This document shows positions 1 to 6,538 of a DNA stretch of 7,157 bases, one piece after another (positions within the stretch are counted from its first letter, which is position 1; each line of letters opens with the position of its first letter). The position numbers and the translations under genes were made by a program. The notes below the pieces were generated by a model. It was not told the DNA's origin and made no database searches. It saw only the letters and a program-made list of their open reading frames with translations. Source of the stretch: Anaerolineae bacterium (GTDB taxonomy: Bacteria; Chloroflexota; Anaerolineae; JACIWP01); assembly GCA_014360855.1 (NCBI GenBank), contig JACIWP010000171.1, forward strand, positions 1 to 7,157. Direction: 5' to 3'.

Positions 1-281
1 GGCAGGACCGCCCGCCCAATGCGGAACCAGAGCCATCCCAGCATGGAATAGACGGGATAGCCGGGGGCATTGGCCGGCCGGCCCAGCACCTGGGCGTACT
101 GGTGTGTGATGAGGTCGCCGCCCAGCAGTTCCCCCACCCGCAGTCCGTCGTCCAGGGTCAGGAGATAAAGCGCGCCGGCCAGAAGGAGGAGCAGCAGGCC
201 GGCCAGGCGCGCCGCGCGCCGCGAGATGCAGGATACCCCTGGAATCAGGAACTGCTTCGTCGTGGCTCCGATGGCTTGCAT
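1..281 (-). CDS. DUF2723-family (GT-C-like) membrane protein, N-terminal 93 codons, cut by window edge
   Basis: The open frame begins at an ATG at 281-279 and runs without a stop off the left edge, so only the first 93 residues are visible. A basic stretch (RRAARLAG, about residues 21-28) precedes a leucine-rich first membrane segment (about 27-43). The first outer loop follows, carrying GGDLITHQYAQV (about 54-65) and then NAPGYPVYSMLG (about 71-82). These correspond to the acidic loop and the H/N-x-PGYPLY signature of DUF2723 proteins, a family related to protein O-mannosyltransferases and other GT-C enzymes that use lipid-phosphate sugars. The acidic residue of the first loop is present. 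The upstream frame is closed by a TAG at 320-318 and has no other ATG or GTG start. The ribosome site is weak (GGAG directly abutting the ATG). A TTGCCG-N17-TATATT promoter lies about 40 bp upstream. It is transcribed divergently from the YfhO-flippase gene. The family call is fairly secure; the acceptor and sugar are unknown. Confidence 0.8.
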   Translation of the reverse strand, partial: MQAIGATTKQFLIPGVSCISRRAARLAGLLLLLLAGALYLLTLDDGLRVGELLGGDLITHQYAQVLGRPANAPGYPVYSMLGWLWFRIGRAVL

Positions 282-319
282 CTCCGCTGACAGCGTTCTG
301 CGAGCTGAATTCCATCCCT

Positions 320-348
320 AATATACCGACCCGCCCCTTCACCGGCAA
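320..348 (-). promoter_or_regulatory. sigma70-type promoter for the DUF2723 gene
   Basis: On the minus strand a -35 box TTGCCG (348-343) is followed by exactly 17 bp and a -10 box TATATT (325-320). Transcription would start near 313, giving a leader of about 30 nt before the ATG at 281. The -35 matches the consensus at four of six positions and the -10 at five of six. It mirrors the plus-strand promoter at 445-473, which has the same -35 hexamer and spacer. Confidence 0.6.
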
Positions 349-401
349 ATTGACGGCATATCCCCTGTGTGCGGGGAAGGCCGGGGTGAGGTCGCTCCGC
401 A

Positions 402-438
402 GGGCAACCGCACGCGGGGGCGAGGCATGGGTTGCCCC
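402..438. repeat. GC-rich inverted repeat between the divergent promoters
   Basis: GGGCAACC (402-409) and GGTTGCCC (430-437) form a perfect 8-bp inverted repeat with a 20-nt loop. An alternative nested hairpin pairs GGGGCGA (417-423) with TTGCCCC (432-438), including one G-T pair. The right arm ends seven bases before the plus-strand -35 box. It could be an operator, or a remnant of the dispersed GGGCAACC/GGGGCGACC-type palindromic repeats found between genes in many bacterial genomes. The sequence alone does not decide between these. A further small hairpin, CCCC-N7-GGGG, lies at 362-376. Apart from the two promoters and these repeats I see nothing else in the 243-bp gap between genes (282-524). 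Confidence 0.5.
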
Positions 439-444
439 TACATT

Positions 445-473
445 TTGCCGGCGCCATGCTCCCATTGTATAAT
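445..473 (+). promoter_or_regulatory. sigma70-type promoter for the YfhO-flippase gene
   Basis: A -35 box TTGCCG (445-450) is followed by exactly 17 bp and a perfect -10 box TATAAT (468-473). The expected transcription start is near 480, leaving a leader of about 45 nt before the ATG at 525. This position argues against any translation start upstream of about 480, in particular the in-frame ATG at 432. Confidence 0.7.
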
Positions 474-500
474 GCAGGGACCTGGTACGCGGACTCCATC

Positions 501-513
501 CGGAAGGAGAGGG
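501..513 (+). promoter_or_regulatory. ribosome binding site supporting the ATG at 525
   Basis: The purine-rich run CGGAAGGAGAGGG contains AGGAG (505-509) and GAGGG (509-513), which lie 15 and 11 nt before the ATG at 525. The spacing is on the long side, but no other in-frame start codon lies between this run and 525. The run sits in the leader of the promoter at 445-473, which makes 525 the best start. Confidence 0.5.
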
Positions 514-524
514 TTGGCCGGCCC

Positions 525-3500
525 ATGGGCCTGAACCGACGTGACATATGGGCAGTGGCGCTCATCGGCGCCCTGGCGCTGTGGATGTTCTGGCCGGTGA
601 CGTTGGGCGGGAAGACGCTTTTGCCGGCCGATAACCTGTTCACCTTTGAGCCTTGGCGCACCTTCGCCCAGCAGTGGAACGCCGCCGTCCCCCACAACGA
701 ACTGCTCAGCGACCTCATCCTGGAGAACTATGCCTGGAAGACCTTCATCCGGGAAAGCATCCGGGCACGCGCCCTGCCGCTCTGGAACCCCTATGTTTTC
801 GCCGGCATCCCCTTCCTGGCCGCCGGCCAGCACTCCGCCTTGTATCCCTTCAGCATCATCTTTTACATCCTCCCGCTGGCCCACGCCTATGGCTGGTTCA
901 GCGCCCTGCAGTTGATGCTGGCCGGCCTGGCGATGTACGCCTTCGCGCGGGTGCTGGACATCCGCCGGCTGGGAAGCCTGGTCGCCGCCATCACCTACAT
1001 GTTCAGCGGCTTTTTCATCGTCAGCGTCGTCTTCTCCATGATCATCGCCGCGGCGGCCTGGCTGCCGGCGCTCCTGGCCATTATCGAGATCATCATCCAG
1101 CGGCATGAGGAGCGCCCGGGCGGGGCACGGCGTTCCGCCCTGCCGTGGGTGGCCGCCGGCGCCGTCATCCTGGCGGTGCAGTTCCTGGCCGGCCATGTGG
1201 AGATCAGCATCTACACCCTCATGGTGATGGCCCTCTACGCCCTGTGGCGGCTGGCATGGCTGGCGCGCGACACGCGCGATCTGCACCTTACCGCCCGCGC
1301 CGTCGGCCACCTGGCGCTGATGGGACTGCTGGGGCTGGGCCTGGGAGCGGTGCAGTGGGTGCCGCTGTACGAGCTGGTATCGCGCAGTTTCCGAGAGGGC
1401 TCCGCCAGCTATCAGGACGTGGTGGGCTGGGCCTATCCGACCCGTCAGATCATCACTTTCTTCATCCCGGATTTCTTCGGCAATCCGAGCCATCACGGCT
1501 ACTGGGATATCGTCCTGCGGCAGTGGGTGCCGGCGGCGCGCAATGCCCTGGGCGAGCCGATCCAGAACATCTTCTGGGGCATCAAGAACTATGTCGAGGC
1601 CGGCAGTTGGGTGGGGACCTTCCCTATCCTCCTCGCCGCTGTCGCGCTGACCGCCGGCCGGCGCACCCGCCGCGAGGCCTTCTTCGCCCTGCTGGCCCTC
1701 ATTTCCCTGCTGCTGGCTTTCGGCACACCCCTATATGCCGTGCTCTATTACGGCGTGCCGGGCTTCAAGCAGTTGCATTCCCCCTTCCGCTGGGTCTTCC
1801 CTTATACGATGTGTATGGCGGTGCTGGCCGGCATCGGCGCCCATGCGCTGGCCGATATCGCCCAGGGGAAGCGGCCCCTGCCGGCCGTCTGGCGGCTCAT
1901 CGGCTGGGGCGCGGCCGCCGCCGGCGGTGCCGGCCTGCTGGCCCTTGCCGTGAGCCTGGCCCGTCCCGAGCCTTTCTTCGCCATCGGGGACTGGGTCTTG
2001 CGCCATTCCGAGCTGGCCCAGCGCGCCTTTCCGGACGGCCGCGCTTTCTACTCGTATCAGTTTCGCAACCTGCTCATCTTTTTCGCCTTTCTGGGCGCCG
2101 GCGGCGTCGCCGTCCTGCTGACGCGCTGGCCGGTCATGCGCCGGCGCTTCGGCCGCATCCTGCTCTGGAGCATCCTCCCCATCGGGCTGACGGCCGGGGA
2201 GCTGTTCATCCTGGGGCATGGGTTCAACCCGGCGGTGGAGCCGGCGCTCCTATCGTTCAAGCCGCCGGCGGTGGCATTCCTGGAGGCGCAGACCCGCCCC
2301 TTCCGCCTGACCACCTTCAACGCGCCGGGCGAGAAGACCTTTAACGCCAACGTGGGCATGTTCTACGGCCTGGAGGACGTGCGCGGCTACGATTCCATCA
2401 TCACCAAGCAGTATGTGGAATACATGGACCGCATCGCGCCGCAGGCCAACGAACTGCTGTACAACCGCATCGCCCCCATCTACATCCCCCAGTACGACGC
2501 CCTGGACTCGCGCCTGCTGGACCTGTTGAACGTGCGCTATGTGATGACCGCGCACACGATCCCCAACCCGGGATACCGCCTGGTGTACCAGGGGGAGGTG
2601 CGGATATACGAGAACCAGGATGCACTGCCGCGGGCCTTCTTCGTCGCCCAGGAAAAGGTCCTGCCGCGGCCGGCGCTCCTGGAGCATCTGCCGGCCCTGG
2701 AGCCGACCCGCGAGGTCCTGCTGGAGGAAGAGCCGGCGCCGGCGGACCGCGCTGCGCTGGAGGCCGGCCGTGCCCCGACCCCCTATCGGCCGGCGGATGC
2801 GGTTCGTTATAGCATGAATTCGGTCGAGGTGGATATCACCGCGGATGGCGCCGGCTGGCTGGTGCTGGCCGACAGCTACTTCCCCGGCTGGAAGGCCTAT
2901 GTGCGGCCGCAGGGCGGCTCCCAGGATGACGAGGTCGAGCGGCCCATTTATCGCGCCGACGGCAATTTCCGGGCGGTGCGGGTGGACGCCGGCCGATATA
3001 CCGTGCGCTTCGTCTACACTCCGATGAGCTTCAAGATCGGCCTGTTCGCCGCCTTCCTGGCCGGCGTGCTGATCTTCCTCCTGCTCGCCTACTATGTCTG
3101 GCGTAAGGTCTACCGCGAGGAAGAGGGGGAGGATGCACTGCTCAAGCGCGTCGCCAAGAACAGCCTGACCCCCATGATCCTGTCGCTGGTCAACAAGGCC
3201 ATTGACTTCGCTTTTGCCATGCTCCGCCTGCGCATCCTGGAGCCGGTGGGGGAAGGGCGCTATGCCTTCGCCATCATTTTCATCGGCTATTTCGAGATCT
3301 TGACCCTGTTCGGCCTGGGAACTCTGCTGACGCGCGAGGTGTCGAAGGACCGCTCGCGCGCCAACCGCTACCTGAGCAATACGGTAATCTTACGCATCAT
3401 GCTGTGGCTGGCGGCCCTGCCGCTGATGGCGCTGGTCGCCTATATTTACTACCGCCTGGGGGCACTGAGCGCGGACACGGCCACTGCCATCGGTCTCTTC

Positions 3501-4628
3501 GCTATCGCCCTGTTCTTCAGCAACATCTCCGAGGTATTGAGCGCCGTCTTCTACGCCCATGAGCGGATGGAGATACCCGCCGGCCTCAGCGCCGTCACCA
3601 ACGTGCTGAAGGTGAGCCTGGGCACGTTGGTCCTGCTCATCGGCTGGGGCTTTGTGGGGCTGGCCGGCGTCTCGGTGGTGGTCAACATCTTCACCGCCGG
3701 CACGCTCTTCCTGCTGATGAGCCGGCTCTTCTTCCGCCCGCGCCTGGAGGTGGAGCCGGCCTTCCAGCGGGAAATGCTGAAGACCTCCTACCCGCTGATG
3801 ATCAACCACCTCCTGGCAACGGTCTTCTTCCGCATCGACATGCTCCTGCTCAAGCCGATGCAGGGGGACCGCGTGGTGGGTTACTACAGCGCCGCCTACA
3901 AATACATTGACGGCCTGAACATCATCCCCGCCTACTTCACCCTCGCTATCTTCCCGGTCATGTCGCGCTTCGCCGAATCGGCGCGCGACTCGTTGAAACG
4001 GGCGTATATCGCCTCATTGAAGTTCCTGCTGATGATCAGCCTGCCCATCGCCGCCGGCACGCCCTTCATCGCCCGCGAGCTGATCCTCATCCTGGGCGGC
4101 GGCAAGTTCCTGCCGCATTCCATGATCGCCCTGCAACTGCTCATCGGCTTCCTGCCCTTCAGCTACATCAACAGCGTCACCCAATACGTGCTCATCGCCC
4201 TGGACGAACAGCGCTTCCTGACCAAAGCCTTTCTCATCGGCGTGGCGTTCAACTTTATCGGCAACCTGCTGTTCATCCCGCGCTTCGGGTATCAGGCGGC
4301 GGCGGTCATCACCGTGTTGTCGGAAATCGTCCTACTGATACCCTTCTATTACTGCGTGCGGCGCAACATCGGGCCGCTTCCCTGGCCGGCCATCGTGTGG
4401 CGGCCGGCCCTGGCCGCCGGCATCATGGCCGCCGGCCTCTGGCTTACCGCCTCCTGGAACATCTTCCTGCGCCTGCTCCTGGCCGTCCTGGTGTACCTCG
4501 GCCTGCTGGCGGCGCTGGGGGCCTTCCGGGAGCCGGATATGCAGGCGGTGCTCAAGCTGATGCCCTGGGGGCGCCTGCGGGATGCCTTCCGCCGGCGCAT
4601 CGGCCTGCGCCCCGCCGGCGAACCCTAA
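525..4628 (+). CDS. YfhO-family GT-C-like membrane protein fused to a MOP-superfamily (Wzx-like) flippase
   Basis: This is a single 1367-residue frame with two complete membrane modules. Residues 1-~862 carry the YfhO (GT-C fold) hallmarks in order. They are a first membrane helix (8-27), a first outer loop with PADNLFTFEPW including Asp36, and LWNPYVFAGIPFLAAGQHSALYP (86-108; shown as two overlapping signatures, LWNPY and Q-H-S-A-L-Y-P). Then come GHVEISIY (223-230), SPFRWVFPY (419-427), the soluble-domain signature LLDLLNVRYV (664-673), YENQDALPRAFF, and SYFPGWKAYV with Trp789. A last helix lies near 835-858. After a charged linker (REEEGED, 864-870), residues 872-~1340 look like a full polysaccharide flippase. 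It starts LLKRVAKNSL, continues with FGLGTLLTREVSKD, and has about a dozen hydrophobic segments and a basic tail. YfhO proteins in Firmicutes transfer lipid-linked sugars on the outer membrane face (known), whereas MOP flippases translocate lipid-linked glycans (known). That this protein does both is inference. A 20-bp gap leads to the lipoprotein gene. Both family calls are strong; the substrate is unknown. Confidence 0.88.
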   Translation: MGLNRRDIWAVALIGALALWMFWPVTLGGKTLLPADNLFTFEPWRTFAQQWNAAVPHNELLSDLILENYAWKTFIRESIRARALPLWNPYVFAGIPFLAAGQHSALYPFSIIFYILPLAHAYGWFSALQLMLAGLAMYAFARVLDIRRLGSLVAAITYMFSGFFIVSVVFSMIIAAAAWLPALLAIIEIIIQRHEERPGGARRSALPWVAAGAVILAVQFLAGHVEISIYTLMVMALYALWRLAWLARDTRDLHLTARAVGHLALMGLLGLGLGAVQWVPLYELVSRSFREGSASYQDVVGWAYPTRQIITFFIPDFFGNPSHHGYWDIVLRQWVPAARNALGEPIQNIFWGIKNYVEAGSWVGTFPILLAAVALTAGRRTRREAFFALLALISLLLAFGTPLYAVLYYGVPGFKQLHSPFRWVFPYTMCMAVLAGIGAHALADIAQGKRPLPAVWRLIGWGAAAAGGAGLLALAVSLARPEPFFAIGDWVLRHSELAQRAFPDGRAFYSYQFRNLLIFFAFLGAGGVAVLLTRWPVMRRRFGRILLWSILPIGLTAGELFILGHGFNPAVEPALLSFKPPAVAFLEAQTRPFRLTTFNAPGEKTFNANVGMFYGLEDVRGYDSIITKQYVEYMDRIAPQANELLYNRIAPIYIPQYDALDSRLLDLLNVRYVMTAHTIPNPGYRLVYQGEVRIYENQDALPRAFFVAQEKVLPRPALLEHLPALEPTREVLLEEEPAPADRAALEAGRAPTPYRPADAVRYSMNSVEVDITADGAGWLVLADSYFPGWKAYVRPQGGSQDDEVERPIYRADGNFRAVRVDAGRYTVRFVYTPMSFKIGLFAAFLAGVLIFLLLAYYVWRKVYREEEGEDALLKRVAKNSLTPMILSLVNKAIDFAFAMLRLRILEPVGEGRYAFAIIFIGYFEILTLFGLGTLLTREVSKDRSRANRYLSNTVILRIMLWLAALPLMALVAYIYYRLGALSADTATAIGLFAIALFFSNISEVLSAVFYAHERMEIPAGLSAVTNVLKVSLGTLVLLIGWGFVGLAGVSVVVNIFTAGTLFLLMSRLFFRPRLEVEPAFQREMLKTSYPLMINHLLATVFFRIDMLLLKPMQGDRVVGYYSAAYKYIDGLNIIPAYFTLAIFPVMSRFAESARDSLKRAYIASLKFLLMISLPIAAGTPFIARELILILGGGKFLPHSMIALQLLIGFLPFSYINSVTQYVLIALDEQRFLTKAFLIGVAFNFIGNLLFIPRFGYQAAAVITVLSEIVLLIPFYYCVRRNIGPLPWPAIVWRPALAAGIMAAGLWLTASWNIFLRLLLAVLVYLGLLAALGAFREPDMQAVLKLMPWGRLRDAFRRRIGLRPAGEP

Positions 4629-4648
4629 CTGATCCGAGGGAAAGAGAC

Positions 4649-5569
4649 ATGCGATTATCCCGTACGCTGTGGGCCCTGCTGGGCCTGGTAGCTCTGCTGT
4701 TGTCGGGATGCGCCGGCCGCCCCTCCGCCGGCGCCATTGCCTTCGAATTCCGTCAGGGAGACACTTCCGACATCCTCCTGCTCTCGCTGACGGATCAGAA
4801 ACTGACGACACTGGTCTCCGATCCCGCCTGGGATGGCACGCCGGCCCTCTCCCCCGATGGCAAACGGCTAGCCTTCGCCTCCGACCGCGACGGCGATCCC
4901 GAGATTTTCGTCATGAACATGGACGGCTCGGGCCTGGTGAAGCTCACCGACAACACCGCCGTGGATTACATGCCGGCATGGTCGCCCGATGGCACCCGCA
5001 TCGCTTTTGTCAGCGACCGCACCTATTTTGTGCCGCTGGAAGGCGGCCCAATGGAGGTATCGGCCGGCCTGGAGCTGTACGTCATGAACGCCGACGGCTC
5101 CAACGTGGCGCGGCTGACCAGCGGCAAGGATGACGTGTCCCTGTACCCGAGCTGGTCCCCCGACGGCCAGAAGATCGCCTATATGAATGTGAGCAACGTG
5201 GCCCATATTTACGTTGTAGACGTCAATCCCGAGAACCCCCAGCCCAGGGACCTCACACCGGACCTACCGCTGAGCGCCTGGAGCCCGCGCTGGTCCCCCG
5301 ATGGCAAATACATCATTTTCATGGGGGATGACCAGGTGAAGAAGGGCATTTACCGCATGGACGCCGACGGGGGCAACCTGGTGGAGCTGACGCGGGACTG
5401 GCCGGCCTACGCGGTGGACCCGGCCTGGTCGCCGGACGGCCGGCGCATCGTTTTCGCCTCGAACCCGGGCGGGGCTGTCAACTTATACACCATGACCCCG
5501 GACGGCAAGGATATCCAACAGTTGACCAAAGAGAGCGGGTATTATGCCCTGCCGAGCTGGTCACGCTGA
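4649..5569 (+). CDS. TolB-like PD40 six-bladed beta-propeller lipoprotein
   Basis: The 306-residue product starts with a short basic head (MRLSR), a hydrophobic core and the lipobox LLSGC with Cys21. It should therefore be exported by Sec, lipidated and anchored at the cell surface. The start is fixed by this signal peptide and by GAGGG (4636-4640) eight bases before the ATG; the frame is open further upstream, inside the flippase. Five SPDG-x-x-IAF repeats lie at residues 68, 112, 170, 216 and 261, spaced 44-58. Each is followed by a strand ending in a phrase such as FVMNMDGSGLVKLT. The second interval is longer through an insert (about 126-140). The protein begins with a headless strand (GAIAFEF, 28-34) and ends with PSWSR, which together complete a sixth blade. 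This is the propeller of TolB and related proteins without TolB's N-terminal domain. It sits 20 bp behind the YfhO-flippase gene, so the two are probably co-transcribed. Its ligand or partner is unknown. Such propellers usually bind proteins or glycans, and no catalytic residues are recognisable. Confidence 0.85.
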   Translation: MRLSRTLWALLGLVALLLSGCAGRPSAGAIAFEFRQGDTSDILLLSLTDQKLTTLVSDPAWDGTPALSPDGKRLAFASDRDGDPEIFVMNMDGSGLVKLTDNTAVDYMPAWSPDGTRIAFVSDRTYFVPLEGGPMEVSAGLELYVMNADGSNVARLTSGKDDVSLYPSWSPDGQKIAYMNVSNVAHIYVVDVNPENPQPRDLTPDLPLSAWSPRWSPDGKYIIFMGDDQVKKGIYRMDADGGNLVELTRDWPAYAVDPAWSPDGRRIVFASNPGGAVNLYTMTPDGKDIQQLTKESGYYALPSWSR

Positions 5570-6519
5570 GAAGCGAGCCGGCCCTCCAGCCAGGCGACCT
5601 CCTGGGCCAGTCCCTCTCGCAGGGAATACTTTGGCTGATAGCCCAGCTCGCGCGCGGCTTTGCGGATGTCCGCGGCGGTGTGCAGGACGTCGCCTTTCTG
5701 CGCCGGCGCGAACTCCACCCTGGCCGGCCGGCCGATGATCTCGTCCAGCAAGGCGATGACATCGCGCACCGTCACCCGCGAGCCGCCGCCGATGTTATAG
5801 ACCTCGCCGGGCCGGCCGCGGCCGGCGGCCAGCAAATTGGCCTCCACGATATCCCCGACAAAGGTGAAATCACGCGTCTGCATGCCGTCCCCGTAGATCA
5901 TCAGCGGCGCATCGGTCAGCATGGCGCGGATGAAGCGGTGAAAGGCCATATCGGGGCGCTGGCGGGGGCCGTAGACGGTGAAATAGCGCAGGGATACCGC
6001 CGGCACGTCGTAGGCCCGCGCGTAGAGCCGGCAGAGGTGCTCGCCGGCCAGCTTGGTCACGCCGTAGGGCGAAATGGGCTGGGGCAGGAAATCCTCGCGC
6101 GTAGGATAACGCTCGGCATCGCCGTACACCGAGGAACTGGAGGCATAGATGAAGGCCTGCAGGGTCGGGGAACCTTTGGCGGCTTCCAGCAGGCGCTGGG
6201 TCGCCAGGACATTGGACTGGGTGTAGATGGCGAAGTCGTTGCCCCAACTGGAGCGCACGCCGGCCTGTGCCGCCTGATGGAACGCCCATTCGACCCCTTC
6301 CAGCCAGGGGGCGAGGTCCATCTGCGCCAGGTCCCCTTCGACGAAGGTGAAGGCCGGCTGTCCCTTCAGCCAGGCCAGATTGCCCTCTTTCACAGCGCGC
6401 GGGTAAAAGTCGCTGAAATTATCGATGCCGACGACGGTGTGGCCGAGCTGTATCAGCCGCTCCGCCAGATGGGAGCCAATGAAGCCGGCGCACCCGGTCA
6501 CCAAACAGCGCTTGGGCAT
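5542..6519 (-). CDS. NAD-dependent nucleotide-sugar 4-epimerase (extended SDR; UDP-glucose/UDP-glucuronate 4-epimerase-like)
   Basis: The 325-residue product (counted from the ATG at 6519) has the length and order of motifs of extended SDR epimerases. The NAD-binding TGCAGFIGSHL is at residues 8-18, an acidic residue ends the second strand in GIDNFSD (31-37), and HQAAQAGVRS starts at 81. The catalytic serine lies in ASSSSVYGD (126-134), and Tyr152-x-x-x-Lys156 is in SPYGVTK. RPDMAFHRF (188-196) and IYGDG (208-212) line the sugar-nucleotide pocket. The SSSS-VYG run replaces the Thr-Asp-Glu of 4,6-dehydratases such as RmlB, which favours epimerisation. RPDMAFHRF is reminiscent of UDP-glucuronate epimerases. 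The substrate is not settled by sequence. An ATG three codons upstream (6528) is also possible. I prefer 6519 because AGGA sits eight bases before it, while AGG abuts 6528. The oxidoreductase stop is 19 bp upstream, so the two genes form an operon. The last 28 bp overlap the convergent lipoprotein gene. Confidence 0.88.
   Translation of the reverse strand: MPKRCLVTGCAGFIGSHLAERLIQLGHTVVGIDNFSDFYPRAVKEGNLAWLKGQPAFTFVEGDLAQMDLAPWLEGVEWAFHQAAQAGVRSSWGNDFAIYTQSNVLATQRLLEAAKGSPTLQAFIYASSSSVYGDAERYPTREDFLPQPISPYGVTKLAGEHLCRLYARAYDVPAVSLRYFTVYGPRQRPDMAFHRFIRAMLTDAPLMIYGDGMQTRDFTFVGDIVEANLLAAGRGRPGEVYNIGGGSRVTVRDVIALLDEIIGRPARVEFAPAQKGDVLHTAADIRKAARELGYQPKYSLREGLAQEVAWLEGRLASQRDQLGRA
5811..5826. repeat. 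16-bp perfect palindrome inside the epimerase gene
   Basis: GCCGGCCGCGGCCGGC reads identically on both strands. It is built from the GCCGGC word that is over-represented across the window and encodes the AAGRGRPGE segment of the epimerase. It is most likely a by-product of that word bias; no regulatory role is apparent at this intragenic site. Confidence 0.5.
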
Positions 6520-6538
6520 GGCAGTCATCCTGGTGGGA

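Noticed and set aside
70..84. Repeated GGCCGGCC palindrome as a mobile-element end or operator
   Set aside because: It encodes part of the DUF2723 frame and is one of many instances of the window-wide GCCGG word; there is no matching partner or target duplication.
245..718. 157-codon minus-strand frame spanning the divergent intergenic region
   Set aside because: It crosses both promoters and the start of the fusion gene and overlaps the DUF2723 start in a different phase. It shows no family resemblance.
438..1496. Long antisense open frame (352 codons) over the intergenic region and start of the fusion gene
   Set aside because: Composition is the Gln/Gly/His/Asp-rich pattern expected from the complement of a GC-rich membrane-protein gene. 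It has no recognisable domain and lies opposite strongly conserved YfhO motifs.
1145..2344. 399-codon open frame on the plus strand in another phase inside the YfhO region
   Set aside because: Arg/Gly/Pro/Ala-rich translation without motifs; a shadow of the GC-rich third-position bias in the true frame.
3133..3168. ATG after a strong GGGGGAGG run as an independent start for the flippase
   Set aside because: The ATG is out of frame with the flippase and meets a stop after 11 codons; kept only as a possible fusion scar.
4397..4648. Upstream in-frame extension of the lipoprotein gene into the flippase coding region
   Set aside because: The signal peptide and lipobox start precisely at the ATG at 4649, with a ribosome site just before it. 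The extension is an Arg/Pro/Gly-rich shadow of the flippase C-terminus.
5590..5605. CCAGG-N6-CCTGG stem just after the lipoprotein stop as a terminator
   Set aside because: Only five base pairs, no T-run after it, and it lies inside the conserved end of the epimerase coding sequence.
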